This document shows, piece after piece, positions 31,332 to 41,847 of a stretch of 64,000 nucleotides of DNA. The stretch comes from Gadus chalcogrammus (taxonomy: Eukaryota > Chordata > Actinopteri > Gadiformes > Gadidae), in the NCBI RefSeq assembly GCF_026213295.1, contig NC_079412.1:795656-859655 (forward strand), read 5' to 3'. The notes beneath the pieces were generated by a model. That model ran no database searches, had not been told where the DNA came from, and saw only the letters and a list, made by a program, of their open reading frames with translations. Position 1 is the stretch's first letter; each line of letters starts with the position of its first letter. Position numbers and translations under genes: made by a program.

Positions 31332-34300
31332 CTATTTGTGGGGGGGATCAGAGTTTTTCACATTGTTTTTTAGTCATTATATGTTTTGAATTCATGTGCC
31401 TATGAATTTATAAGTCCTTTTGAAGGGAGTATATGAAACAGTAAAAATGAACTCACCAAGAAGAGACTGTTGTATTATTTATGGTTACCAGTACCAGGTT
31501 GGTGCTTTGCAGGATTTGTTGGCAATCCTCAATTAATTGTTTAATATGACCATACGTCATGACAATAGCCTGAGGAATTGGAAATGTCCTCCCCTTAGGG
31601 TCTTTTGGTCTATTTCTGCCTTCCTTGAACTCCTTGAAAAGCTTCAGTGCAACACACTCAGAGACCCTGGTGTAATCGGGTCTATGGGCAGCCTGGCCAT
31701 GAACCATGAACAATCTGCGAAAAGACAAGATGATATAACCAACATTGTGTGTGTACTGTAAACACACAATGTGTGTGTTTGTTTTGTGGGTGTGTGTATA
31801 TATATAAATATATATATACCCCTGTATGTAACATACAAATGTACAAACACACTTTTACACACATATTATTACAAGTATATTAAATGTATATATACACACA
31901 CCATTAAAGTGTATGTGTATGCAGTAAATTACACATGAACACACAGCTACATACATATACTTGAAGCTGATTGTTTGCAGGTACCTCTCGGCTGCTTGTT
32001 GGCCTGGAGCAGAGCCACTGCGTTTCCGAGAGGCTCTCCATGGCCCTGGCAAGGTCGTCTTCTTATTTTTTAGGGAGTACTTTGTTGGGGACTTGTCGAT
32101 TCCATCCAGGCTGGAGTACAACCTCAGTATATCTGCTATTTCTTGGTTCGAAAGAGCAGTTATCGTCCGGTTGAGGCTGACAAGGTACCCTGCCAAGGCA
32201 TCGACTGCCTCCCATCCGGGAATGCCTCTGGGATCACACCGACTATCCTGTCATATGAAATGAAAACAAAAACAGTTTGTATAGCTAAATTAAGAGAAAC
32301 ACTGAAGGAATAAGCATTTCTAATGGTCAGACATTAGCTACTTTACCGGAGTTGAAGTGATAGGCCCACTGTCCTCAAATGGGGAGCTGACAGGACTCCG
32401 AGATGCACCTTCACTTTCAGCTGTAGGTTCCTAAAGGGAATTATTTGAAAGAAGTGAATGAGAGTACAGTGAGGTGAACTTTGTTGTGCCCATGTAACAC
32501 AAAGGAATTACCCTTATCAAATTAGATTTACAGTGAAAATGTTCTGATACATAGGTTGCGACCCGACCCCTGATAAGCGGGTAACGATGAGGAGGATGTT
32601 CTGATAGATTATCAAAGGGCTATCACATCATTACCGGAGAAGAAGACGGGAAAAGAATATCAGTGGCCTGAGGTATTGTCTCATCAGGAAACTCATCCTC
32701 CTGAACTTCCTCCGGCCCCTCTGGCAGGTTGGCGCCAATTGCGTCAGGCGCACTCAGCAGATCTCCTCTGTTGGACTGGGCCAGCAAATACTCCACCGCA
32801 ATAAGCTCACCTGCCATAAGTAGTCACCAGGAAAAATAAGATTGAAGTAGAAAGAGTGAGTGTAACCATCATGATCTGGCAGTTTGGCATTAATAGAATA
32901 TTGTTCAGCATCTGTTCTTTTGTTGCCATGAGAATCTTACCGGTAGGTTTACCCGGGGGTGTAAACTCTTGAAGAAGTGCACTTCCCAGGACTCTGTTGC
33001 TGAGGGCGTTCACACTGGACATCAGACGAACATCATAAATCCGAGTTTGTGACGTGACACTCATATTCAGAGCCTGCTGGGCCCGATTGATGTTCCATCT
33101 GGACAACCCCTCCAGCATGTACATTTGCGTGTGCAGAGCATTACATCTCCACCCTGGCAAGAAAAAGGTATTAATGAAAACGAAAAAAAAGAATGTTAAA
33201 ACAACTTGCATTTACATTAAGGCCCAATCCCATTTCTACCCCTTACCCCTTTCCCTTCCCCCTCCCCCTTACCCCTTCAAAACAAGGGGGAGGGGTAAGG
33301 GTAAGGGGTAAGGGGTAGAAATGGGATTGGGCCTTAGTCATTCAACAGACGCTTTTATCCAAAGCGACTCACAAGGGAGATATAACATTCAAAATACATT
33401 GCAACATGGACATTAGTGTAATAATAAATGCAGATTTTAATACTTAAGACACAGCTTGATCACATCTTAATACATTAACAAAGGATTTTAAATGTTAAGT
33501 GTTTCAACTTGCCTGGGATGAAACAGCATTGATGCTTATGAAAGCTCTCGAGAGAGGAGGACCCTCTGGCACATCTCAGGACGTCAAGTGCTTTATCCCC
33601 CTTCTCCAACTTTGATCCGGTGTTGATGTACAACTGTACACCAGTTGGATCTTGGATGCAGGGCAAGTGCTTCTGCTGCACCTCCCACACACGAGACATG
33701 CTCTCCTGGTTGATGAGCGACAACCCTGTGGTGTCTGTGAGGTCCCACATGGAGTCCAACAGTTGTTGGATGAGGGCGCGAGTCTCCTCAACCCCTCGCG
33801 TTTTCCTGCGGCAGTGCTTAGCGAGTTCGCTGGTGGTGATGCTCGCTAACACCTGGCTGTGGGTAGGATTGTGACCCGGGTGTTTTTTCACCAGCTCTGC
33901 CCTCTTGGCCTGCTGCAACTTTTCAATGTCTGCTTTGTCCCATTTGAAAATGCAGCTGGAAAGTTTTGAGCAGAATGTGCCATATAGTGGATGGTGCTCA
34001 GTGGTCAGGCCATTGGTAAAACGCCTCATGAAATGAAACACATCCAGTCTCACTGTGAAGGTCCATGGACGAAACCAAGTGAGAACTGGGCTCTCCCCTA
34101 TAATAAACAACACGCCATAAATACATGTAATTCAGATTGTTTCCAGTCAACACATTACCAATTTCATTAATATACTGCTAAAACTATTCATCAAACAACA
34201 AATTCATAAGAAACATCCCAGCACAAATTGAAGGCAACACACCTGACTCACTGCAGCAGTCCCTGTCCACATATATGGCATCTGGCTCCGGCTCACCAGC

Positions 34301-35835
34301 ATCCCTGTACCTCCGGACAACGCCTTGGCACAGGTCATCAAGGCCAGCCCCCTCACCAGTGGTCAGCACTGAGTTGAGAACTTGGCCAAGTTCATTGCCG
34401 ATGTTGCTCATCCACGTGGCCGTGTTCTCAATGCCACCTGCCAGCTTTTTAGTGATCTACAGAAGAAATTAGCAAATCATTGGACATACTACTAAACACG
34501 GATGAGAACAAATTTACATCAGTTAACTTTTACCTTCTTGGTGGAGTCCAGCTTTAGGATTCTGCCATAAGTTGATGTTATAACACCTTTCAACTCCTCC
34601 AGGTGGCCAAGAACCTCATTCGTGTGGACGGTTTCAAACCACTGAGCCAGGGGCAGACGACTGAAGGTGGGTGGCTGTTGATATACAGGTTCGGACTGGG
34701 TGAGGACGCACGACTTTTTATGGACCTCACAATCAGTGAGGTAGTCGATAGTACGCCTCGCCCACTCCTCGCTGTGCACCTCCTGCAAGACCTGTTGCGA
34801 GTAGCTGGAGCTGTTCCCTACCGTGCGTGGTCGCAACATTGTGACACACTTCCTGTCCAGTGCCTGCTGTGTCGTTAGGACAGCAGGAAACTTGTTACGG
34901 TGGGAGGGATCCAGCTGCTGCAAGATCTCACTACTCCAAGGGCAGACAGGGATCATGCATTTGCTGCACCTTGGGTAGTCTCCACCTATCAGATAATACC
35001 TGGAGTCCACATCTATCACCTCTCTCACTTTGGTGTAAATGCCAGAGTGGTGCATCTTCCTTTTACACGACGTGCATTTAAGAGGGATGCTCCACATCCT
35101 CATTGGAGCCCACAGGAACATCCGCTGCCTAAAGTAGTGCAGTGGATCTGGAGGTGAGGTGGATCTAGTGGGGCTTGGAGGATGGTACCAGTTCTGAGTG
35201 TGCTTTTGTTTTAGCTGTCCTGTTCGGTCATATAGGATCTGTGCGATCCACTCCCGGTCAGCCTGATTTATGACTTTTAAGAACTGCTTCGGCAGAAAAC
35301 TCAGCCAGTTCACTTGAGGAGGCCGCAGAGTTGGTGTTTGTTGTTGTGGTGCCGCCGGTGACGTCTCTTGGGCTATGGGAGGGACAGGAGCAGGGACGGG
35401 AACAACTGGTGGGTTGCTGTGTTGCTGTGGCGCCGGTGTTGTGTATAGTTCTGTTGGAGCCGGAACATCTATTGGTTCTGTTGGACAGCTCAAATGGTGA
35501 GCACTCTCAATGTGCTCCGACAATCCAATGAGTCCCCAGGCCGTTGCACCACACTGCTCACATCGCTCCTGGGCGTGGTAGTCTGACAGGTGCTGCGTGT
35601 AGTCCTCACCCATCACCTCCTTAGAACACAGCGAGCATGTGACAATCCCGCGGAGAGCTGGGTTTTCCTGACCTACAGCTGCTGCACTTGTGCTGGCCAG
35701 TTCACCAGGAGCCCTCCCCTCTGCCGCTGCACTGGCTGGTTCCTCAGGAGCTCTTCCCGCTGCAGCACTTGCCCCCGGGGCACTCTGAACTGGCTGATGC
35801 TGCGCCAGCCTTCTCTGGTGTATTCTTTTTGGCAT
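30458..35835 (-). CDS. Candidate transposase of copy A (nine exons, 5' partial)
   Basis: Exons on minus: 35835-34534, 34456-34243, 34097-33513, 33153-32941, 32810-32635, 32430-32347, 32247-31985, 31714-31457, 31331-30458. All junction phases agree and the spliced length is 1323 codons with the stop, with no internal stop seen. Introns are GT-AG except the one after the third exon, which has the GC donor CAG|GCAAGT. Order of regions: two zinc-finger-like motifs, a proline-rich linker, a DUF6729-like region, a DDE-like core, the GWRCNALHTQMY segment, acidic linkers, a basic RASRKRSGSAPGQQ stretch, a proline-rich low-complexity region, and a Cys/His tail. The role as transposase is inferred. The first exon present in B and D is missing here because the element is truncated. 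Confidence 0.78.
32550..32595. mobile_element. 46-bp truncated tail of the RTE-like LINE in an intron of copy A
   Basis: GCGACCCGACCCCTGATAAG matches the 3' end of the LINE (GCGACCCGACCCCGGATAAG). It is flanked by the 11-base direct repeat ATGTTCTGATA at 32539-32549 and 32596-32606, so it is a genuine severely 5'-truncated insertion. Confidence 0.85.
33219..33335. mobile_element. Palindromic MITE in an intron of copy A
   Basis: A 117-bp near-perfect inverted repeat (AAGGCCCAATCCCATTTCTA ... TAGAAATGGGATTGGGCCTT) around a short loop 'cttcaaaacaag', flanked by TA. It would fold into one long hairpin. Similar palindromes are common in teleosts. Confidence 0.8.
33513..34097 (-). CDS. Copy A exon with second Asp and Glu of the DDE-like core
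   Basis: Contains VRLDVFHFMRRF (Asp followed by D-x-x-H form) near the start and RGSSSLESFHKHQ near the end, with the TRGVEETRALIQ helix-like segment and a VWEVQQKH motif between. The spacing of Asp to Glu is about 140-150 residues with an inserted helical region. This resembles the hAT/MuDR/Dada-type fold. Splices with a GC donor. Confidence 0.75.
34243..34456 (-). CDS. Copy A exon with first Asp of the DDE-like core
   Basis: Encodes TKKLAGGI ... GNELGQVLNSVLTTGEG ... DAIYVDRDCC. The Asp in YVDRD is the likely first catalytic carboxylate, about 30 residues before LDVFH in the next exon. Conserved in B and D. Confidence 0.75.
34534..35835 (-). CDS. Copy A exon: zinc fingers and DUF6729-like region
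   Basis: Residues from the ATG at 35835: low-complexity Ala/Pro, then CSLCSKEVMGEDYTQHLSDYH and CEQCGATAWGLIGLSEHIES, two C2H2-like units. A Pro-rich linker follows, then FLPKQFLKVI, HYFRQRMFLWAPMRMWSIPL, CTSCKRKM, YYLIGGDYPRCSKC and FPAVLTTQQALDRKCV. I match this to the DUF6729 family from memory. The upstream edge is the truncation junction, so the ATG may not be the native start. Confidence 0.75.
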
Positions 35836-35971
35836 TATTTTTTGGCAGTAAAGGTTGTGCTCTAGGTTACAATTAATTGAAATGAAAGGAAAATAGTGCA
35901 AGACGTCCTTGATTCATCGTATTTCTTTCCATGAAATTGAACACGATGTACTTATGTAAGAATGGTGCGAA

Positions 35972-36053
35972 CGATGAGGATGGGATTCGAACCCACGCGT
36001 GCAGAGCACAATGGATTAGCAGTCCATCACCTTAACCACTCGGCCACCCCATC
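35972..36053 (-). tRNA. tRNA-Ser-GCT: tRNA-Ser(GCT), array 2 unit 1
   Basis: 82 bases: acceptor GATGGGG pairs with CCTCATC, discriminator G, A box GGTGGCCGAGTGG, loop CTGCTAA (anticodon GCT), long variable arm, T arm with GGTTCGAATCC. Intact. Confidence 0.95.
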
Positions 36054-36214
36054 AGCTTACCAATCGCTATAATACTTTTTAATTTTTGCAAAATGTGGTC
36101 GAGACAAAATATGGGCAAGAGAGAATTTTTGAAAAAGTGTTTAAAGTCTCGGTGTTAGAAAAATGGAAGAGGGACACAGCGTAGAGCAGTCGTCTGAAGC
36201 TACACTGCTCTAAT

Positions 36215-36286
36215 AGGTTCCACCGAGACTTGAACTCGGATCGCTGGAGTCAGAGTCCAGAGTGCTAACCATTACACCATGGAACC
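36215..36286 (-). tRNA. tRNA-Gln-CTG: tRNA-Gln(CTG), unit 1
   Basis: 72 bases: acceptor GGTTCCA with TGGAACC, anticodon CTG in loop CTCTGAC (position 38 is C where other copies have A), T arm CCGAG-TTCAAGT-CTCGG. Confidence 0.92.
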
Positions 36287-36422
36287 ATTTCACCTTAGAC
36301 TGTTTCAGTAGACTGTGCAACCGTTCTTTAAACTAAATATAAGTGAAAATGACGAATTGAACAGTTCCACCGAGATTTGAGTTTGGGTTCGATGATTTCC
36401 GAGCATAATTTATGACATTGTG

Positions 36423-36493
36423 GCATTGGTGGTATAGTGGTGAGCATAGCTGCCTTTTAAGCAGTTGACCTGGGTTCGATCCCGGCCAATGCA
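36423..36493 (+). pseudogene. tRNA-Gly body with TTT anticodon
   Basis: Matches the Gly(TCC) genes except that the anticodon loop is CTTTTAA (anticodon TTT, a Lys codon reader), one T-stem base is changed (CCTGGG) and the T loop has lost a base (GATCCC). It may be a decayed gene or an anticodon-shifted one; the T-loop deletion favours decay. Confidence 0.8.
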
Positions 36494-36841
36494 TTGGTAT
36501 GCTTTTTCGAATGCCACAGGGATTCAGGACTTTAGAAATCAGTGTCTGTGTTTTCTTTTCGGTAAATATTGTGCTCTAGACTACATTTTGGCGGAACTGA
36601 AATACTACATTTTGGCGGAACTGAAATACTTAACCGTGGTTCCGACCATACAGAATGAACAAGACTCTTGCTTTAGCGAATGAGAACTTTCAAGATCAGT
36701 GTCTGTATTTTTTGGCAGTAAAGGTTGTGCTCTAGGTTACAATTAATTGAAATGAAAGGAAAATAGTGCAAGACATCCTTGATTCATCGTATTTTTTTCC
36801 ATGAAATTGAACACGATGTACTTATGTAAGAATGGTGCAAA

Positions 36842-36923
36842 CGATGAGGATGGGATTCGAACCCACGCGTGCAGAGCACAATGGATTAGCAGTCCATCAC
36901 CTTAACCACTCGGCCACCCCATC
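36842..36923 (-). tRNA. tRNA-Ser-GCT: tRNA-Ser(GCT), unit 2
   Basis: Intact and identical to the unit 1 gene. Confidence 0.95.
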
Positions 36924-37084
36924 AGCTTTCCAATCGCTATAATACTTTTTAATTTTTGCAAAATGTGGTCGAGACAAAATATGGGCAAGAGAGAATTTTT
37001 GAAAAAGTGTTTAAAGTCTCGGTGTTAGAAAAATGGAAGAGGGACACAGCGTAGAGCAGTCGTCTGAAGCTACACTGCTCTAAT

Positions 37085-37156
37085 AGGTTCCACCGAGACT
37101 TGAACTCGGATCGCTGGATTCAGAGTCCAGAGTGCTAACCATTACACCATGGAACC
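37085..37156 (-). tRNA. tRNA-Gln-CTG: tRNA-Gln(CTG), unit 2
   Basis: Intact cloverleaf with loop CTCTGAA. Confidence 0.95.
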
Positions 37157-37292
37157 CTTTCACCTTAGACTGTTTCAGTAGACTGTGCAACAGTTCTTTA
37201 AACTAAATATAAGTGAAAATGACGAATTGAACAGTTCCACCGAGATTTGAGTTTGGGTTCGATGATTTTCGAGCATACTATATGACATTGTG

Positions 37293-37364
37293 GCATTGGT
37301 GGTATAGTGGTGAGCATAGCTGCCTTCCAAGCAGTTGACCCGGGTTCGATTCCCGGCCAATGCA
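37293..37364 (+). tRNA. tRNA-Gly-TCC: tRNA-Gly(TCC), unit 2
   Basis: 72 bases: acceptor GCATTGG pairs with CCAATGC, discriminator A, loop CTTCCAA (anticodon TCC), T arm CCGGG-TTCGATT-CCCGG. Opposite strand to the Ser and Gln genes. Confidence 0.95.
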
Positions 37365-37712
37365 TTGGAATGCTTTTTCGAATGCCACAGGGATTCAGGA
37401 CTTTAGAAATCAGTGTCTGTGTTTTCTTTTCGGTAAATATTGTGCTCTAGACTACATTTTGGCGGAACTGAAATACTACATTTTGGCGGAACTGAAATAC
37501 TTAACCGTGGTTCAGACCATACAGAATGAACAAGACTCTTGCTTTAGCGAATGAGAACTTTCAAGATCAGTGTCTGTATTTTTTGGCAGTAAAGGTTGTG
37601 CTCTAGGTTACAATTAATTGAAATGAAAGGAAAATAGTGCAAGACATCCTTGATTCATCGTATTTTTTTCCATGAAATTGAACACGATGTACTTATGTAA
37701 GAATGGTGCAAA

Positions 37713-37794
37713 CGATGAGGATGGGATTCGAACCCACGTGTACAGAGCACAATGGATTAGCATTCCATCACCTTAACCACTCGGCCACCCCATC
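37713..37794 (-). tRNA. tRNA-Ser-GCT: tRNA-Ser(GCT), unit 3, variant
   Basis: Anticodon GCT kept. 'gcattcc' changes the base before the anticodon loop, and 'acgtgtaca' changes the variable/T-arm region. Confidence 0.82.
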
Positions 37795-37955
37795 AGCTTA
37801 CCAATCGCTATAATACTTTTTAATTTTTGCAAAATGTGGTCGAGACAAAATATGGGCAAGAGAGAATTTTTGAAAAAGTGTTTAAAGTCTCGGTGTTAGA
37901 AAAATGGTAGAGGGACACAGCGTAGAGCAGTCGTCTGAAGCTACACTGCTCTAAT

Positions 37956-38027
37956 AGGTTCCACCGAGACTTGAACTCGGATCGCTGGATTCAGAGTCCA
38001 TAGTGCTAACCATTACACCATGGAACC
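37956..38027 (-). tRNA. tRNA-Gln-CTG: tRNA-Gln(CTG), unit 3
   Basis: Complete; 'gtccatagtg' breaks the outer anticodon-stem pair. Confidence 0.88.
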
Positions 38028-38163
38028 ATTTCACCTTAGACTGTTTCAGTAGACTGTGCAACCGTTCTTTAAACTAAATATAAGTGAAAATGACAAATTG
38101 AACAGTTCCACCGAGATTTGAGTTTGGGTTCGATGATTTCCGAGCATACTATATGACATTGTG

Positions 38164-38235
38164 GCATTGGTGGTATAGTGGTGAGCATAGCTGCCTTCCA
38201 AGCAGTTGACCCGGGTTCGATTCCCGGCCAATGCA
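38164..38235 (+). tRNA. tRNA-Gly-TCC: tRNA-Gly(TCC), unit 3
   Basis: Intact 72-base gene. Confidence 0.95.
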
Positions 38236-38583
38236 TTGGAATACTTTTTCGAATGCCACAGGGATTCAGGACTTTAGAAATCAGTGTCTGTGTTTTCTTT
38301 TCGGTAAATATTGTGCTCTAGACTACATTTTGGCGGAACTGAAATACTACATTTTGGCGGAACTGAAATACTTAACCGTGGTTCAGACCATACAGAATGA
38401 ACAAGACTCTTGCTTTAGCGAATGAGAACTTTCAAGATCAGTGTCTGTATTTTTTGGCAGTAAAGGTTGTGCTCTAGGATACAATTAATTGAAATGAAAG
38501 GAAAATAGTGCAAGACGTCCTTGATTCATCGTATTTTTTTCCATGAAATTGAACACGATGTACTTATGTAAGAATGGTGCGAA

Positions 38584-38658
38584 CGATGAGGATGGGATTC
38601 GAACCCACGCGTGCAGAGCACAATGGATTAGCAGTCCATCACCTTAACCACTCGGCCA
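38584..38658 (-). pseudogene. tRNA-Ser(GCT), 3' part, split by transposon B
   Basis: Normal Ser(GCT) sequence up to CTCGGCCA. The missing 5' part resumes at 46231-46243, on the other side of copy B. Confidence 0.95.
38653..38658. repeat. Left target duplication of copy B
   Basis: CGGCCA, repeated at 46231-46236. In an intact Ser gene this hexamer occurs once at this place. Confidence 0.85.
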
Positions 38659-38730
38659 AAGCAGTTTTGAAATTGCCCAGTTTTGTTTATTAATACTTTT
38701 TAAATGATGTATTTGTTTCAACAAGTTGCA

Positions 38731-38802
38731 TACTCTTGCCAGGATTTGCACCTGGTGTCTCCCACCCCAAGGATGGACGTGTTACTATTACACCACAAGA
38801 GT
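38731..38802 (-). ncRNA. tRNA-like cloverleaf inside copy B
   Basis: Homologue of 30210-30281: acceptor ACTCTTG/CAAGAGT, D stem GTGT/ACAC and T arm CCAGG/CCTGG all pair; the anticodon loop is CCTTGGG. Most differences from copy A fall in loops or leave stems paired, which suggests selection on the fold. It lies just upstream of the element's 3' end. Confidence 0.65.
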
Positions 38803-39009
38803 TGTTTTTTTTGTTGTTGTTTTTTTTTTGCAAATAGTTACATCAGCAACTATTCTGTTTTGTTTTTTTTTGCAAATAGTTGCAACGGCAACTAATTATT
38901 ATTATTTTTTGCAACAGCAATTATACTTATTTTTCAACAGTGAACGTTAACATATTTTCTGATAAGAAATAAAAAATATTACAATAAAAAAGAATGCGTA
39001 TTGGGGTAA

Positions 39010-40041
39010 TTACAAGGAGCTTCTCCACTCCTCTAGGGTCTGTCCCGATGCAGGGCAGTACCATTTTCCACGTAACTGAGAGTGTCCAGTTTTCTTTGAT
39101 TTGGGTTGACCACACAGCTTGCACTCATAGTGGTAGCTCTCTTTAGCCTGTCGCTTCTTTGGGGGCTCACCTTTCCTTATTCGCTCCTGGTTCTCAAGGG
39201 CTGCCTTGTGCAATCGCCATTCACGCTGGCGATTAAGGTGACCTAGTGCCTCTGGGTGTGCTTGGTGAGGGAGCCTATGTTGGTCAGGACAGTAGGAGGT
39301 GGATGACCAGCCCTGGGAGGATCCTGAGGGTGGTGGGTGGGTGGCACACCAGCCCTGGGAGGATGCTGAGGGTGGTGGGTGGGTGGAAGACCAGCCCTGG
39401 GAGGATGCTGAGGGTGGTGGGTGGGTGGAAGACCAGCCCTGGGAGGATGCTGAGGGTGGTGGGCGGGTGGAAGACCAGCCCTGGTTGGACGCTGAGGGTA
39501 GCGGGTGGGTGGAAGACCAGCCCTGGGAGGATGCTGAGGGTGGTGGGTGGGTGGAAGACCAGCCCTGGGAGGATGCTGAGGGTGGTGGGTGGGTGGAAGA
39601 CCAGCCCTGGTTGGACGCTGAGGGTGGTGGTTGGGTGGATGACCAAACATGGGAGTGTGCAAGGGGTGCCTGGTAAGTGGACCAGCCTTGAGTGTGAGTT
39701 GGGGGTAGCTGATGGGCAGAGGAGTACTCCTGGGAGTGTTCCGGGGGTGCCTGGAGATAAGAAGTCCAGCTCTGGTAGTTTGTTGGGGGCGGCTGGTAGG
39801 TAGAGGACCAGCTCTCCATACAGCTGCTTCCAGCGGAAGCAGCTGTCGCTGGCGGATTTTTGCCTCACCCTCATGGTTCTCAGGCTCCTGGAACTCCAAA
39901 AGAGTGTGTCCATGCTGAACTGGCTGTGTTGGTAGGTCACGAGCATCCAGGAGGGATTCCTTAGCTAAGGCAATCTGCTGTGGAAGTTGCACGCCCTGTA
40001 GCAAAGAGTCCCGTTCCGTTCTCTTTTGGCGATCTTGCAGC
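39010..40041 (-). CDS. Copy B terminal exon with 14-residue repeats
   Basis: Encodes about nine imperfect copies of GWSSTHPPPSASSQ (42-bp minisatellite, about 39290-39640) before the conserved CKLCGQPKSKKTGH / GKWYCPASG tail and TAA. A frame change separates the first part of the exon (through RQRQ) from the repeat region. Confidence 0.75.
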
Positions 40042-41847
40042 CTGCAGAGACAGAAAACAAAACACAGTGAGTTAATTGTTTAAAATGTTCAAGTATCCAA
40101 TTCAATCAATTCATGAAGATATAAAAGATGAACTCACCAGCAGGACACGGTGGTGGTATTGATGGTTACCAGTACCAGGTCACTCCTGTCCATGATCTCT
40201 CTGGAGTCCTCCACTAGCTGCTTGATATGGGAGTAAGCCATTGTGATGGATTGGGGTATGGCAAATGTCCTCCCTTGATTGTCCTTTGGCCTATTTCGGG
40301 CTTCCTTATACTCTTTTAACAGCTTAAGAGCAACACACTCTGACACTCTGTTGTGGTCTGGTCTGTGAGCAGCCTGACCATGGACCATGAACAATCTGCA
40401 AATAGATGACCAGATCACATAGTGCTCATCGTATATGCCTGTTCACATATTGACATAAATATACTCATACAAATGCTAAAGAATGCAGCTATATGAGATG
40501 TAGATACCTCTCGGCTGCTTGCTGGCCTGGAGCAGAGCCACTGCGCTTTCGCGAAGCTCTCCAAGGTCCTGGCAGAGTAGTTTTTTTGGTCTTGAGGGTG
40601 TATCTGGTGGGGGTCTGGTCATAGACATTCAAGAATGCGTACAACCTCAAAATCTCTGCCACTTCACCGTTGGAGAGTGCAGTGATGGTTCGGTTAAGCC
40701 CAACCAGGTACCCTGCCAAGGCATCAACTGCCTCCCATCCAGCAATCCCTCTGGCATCACACCTAGTGTCCTGTTACAAGAATTGAACCAATAAAGCTGA
40801 TATTAAACATCTGATAATATAAAGAAGCCCACATTTCTAACGGTGAAACATTATCCACTTTACCGGAGCTGGAGTAATGAGCCCACTCTCTTCAAATGAG
40901 GCGAGGACATCGATTGGGGAGTGGACAGGACATGCAGTGGCATCTCTCTCATCAATTAGGGAGTGGACGGGACTTGCAGAGGCCTCTCTCTCCTCAATTG
41001 GGGAGTGGACGGGACTTGCAGAGGCATCTCTCTCCTCAAATGGGGAGTGGACGGGTCCTGCAGAGGCATAACTCTCCTCAAATGGGGACCGGGGATCTGA
41101 CCTGGGCCTGGGGCCACCGCTTCCAATTTCCTGAGGTGATTAATAAAAGAATACATTTATCTTTTAAAGTTTTTTTGTGTCTGTTTTTCATCAAAAATGA
41201 ACTGTTTATTAGTTCTCCAATATTTTTTTGATGTCTGATATACTGTTGACATAATATTACCTGCAATGTGAGGTCATGAGCCTGTGGTACGGTCAAATCC
41301 GGACATTCATCCTTGAGGTCTTCATCGAAGATATCTGGCAGGATGCCATCATTAGCCTCATCATCAATATCACCAACCTGCTGTCTCAGAAGATCTCCTC
41401 TGTTTGACTGTGCGAGAAGATACTCCACAGCAATACGCTCTCCTGCAATAAGTATCCAGTGAAAAATGATTGTGTTATTGCCTGCCATGTCACAGTATAG
41501 GTTTGATCATCATCAACAGCAGACTTTTCTTACCGGTAGGTTTCCCAGGGGGGATAAACTCTGGAAGAAGAGGTTTTCCCAAGACCTTCTGGCTGAGCGC
41601 ATTCACGTTGGACATCAAGCGAATGTCATATATTCTTGTCTTGGATGTCTCATTCATACCAAGTGCTTGTGCTGACCGGTTCAAATTCCACCTTGACAAA
41701 CCCTCAAGCATGTACATCTGAGTGTGCAATGCATTGCATCTCCACCCTGATGAGATCAAAAACAGGATCACTGATTACAACAACTTGCAATATTATGTCA
41801 ACATTCAATAGCAAAATATACCATATGTGTGTGAGGTTTTATCATGC

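Larger units (their letters stand above)
29934..35835 (-). mobile_element. tRNA-Ser-targeted DNA transposon, copy A (5'-truncated)
   Basis: The gene runs on minus, so the 3' end is at left. It abuts the tRNA-Ser A box at CGGCCA and carries the CAGTCCCTTTTG 3'-terminal motif shared with copies C and D. At right the element stops inside its second coding exon near 35835, and array 2 sequence (TTTTTTGGCAGTAAAGGTTG) follows. The promoter, first exon and 5' end are therefore missing. Introns hold a palindromic MITE and a LINE tail. Dada-like assignment is inference from target type, duplication length in copy B and the DDE-like protein. Confidence 0.8.
35836..38658. repeat. tRNA array 2, left block (871-bp units)
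   Basis: Units repeat at 870-871 bp. Each has Ser(GCT) on minus, Gln(CTG) on minus, a 45-base decayed Gln 3' fragment ('gttccaccgagatttgagtt'), Gly(TCC) on plus and a doubled ACTACATTTTGGCGGAACTG spacer repeat. Short frames of about 61-65 codons overlap the tRNAs and are not genes. Confidence 0.93.

Noticed and set aside
33219..33335. The palindrome as a structured RNA or terminator
   Set aside because: Near-perfect symmetry, TA flanks and intronic position fit a MITE better.
39290..39640. Regular 42-bp repeats resembling a CRISPR array
   Set aside because: The repeats are directly adjacent without unique spacers, lie in a coding exon and encode a 14-residue repeat. The context is eukaryotic.
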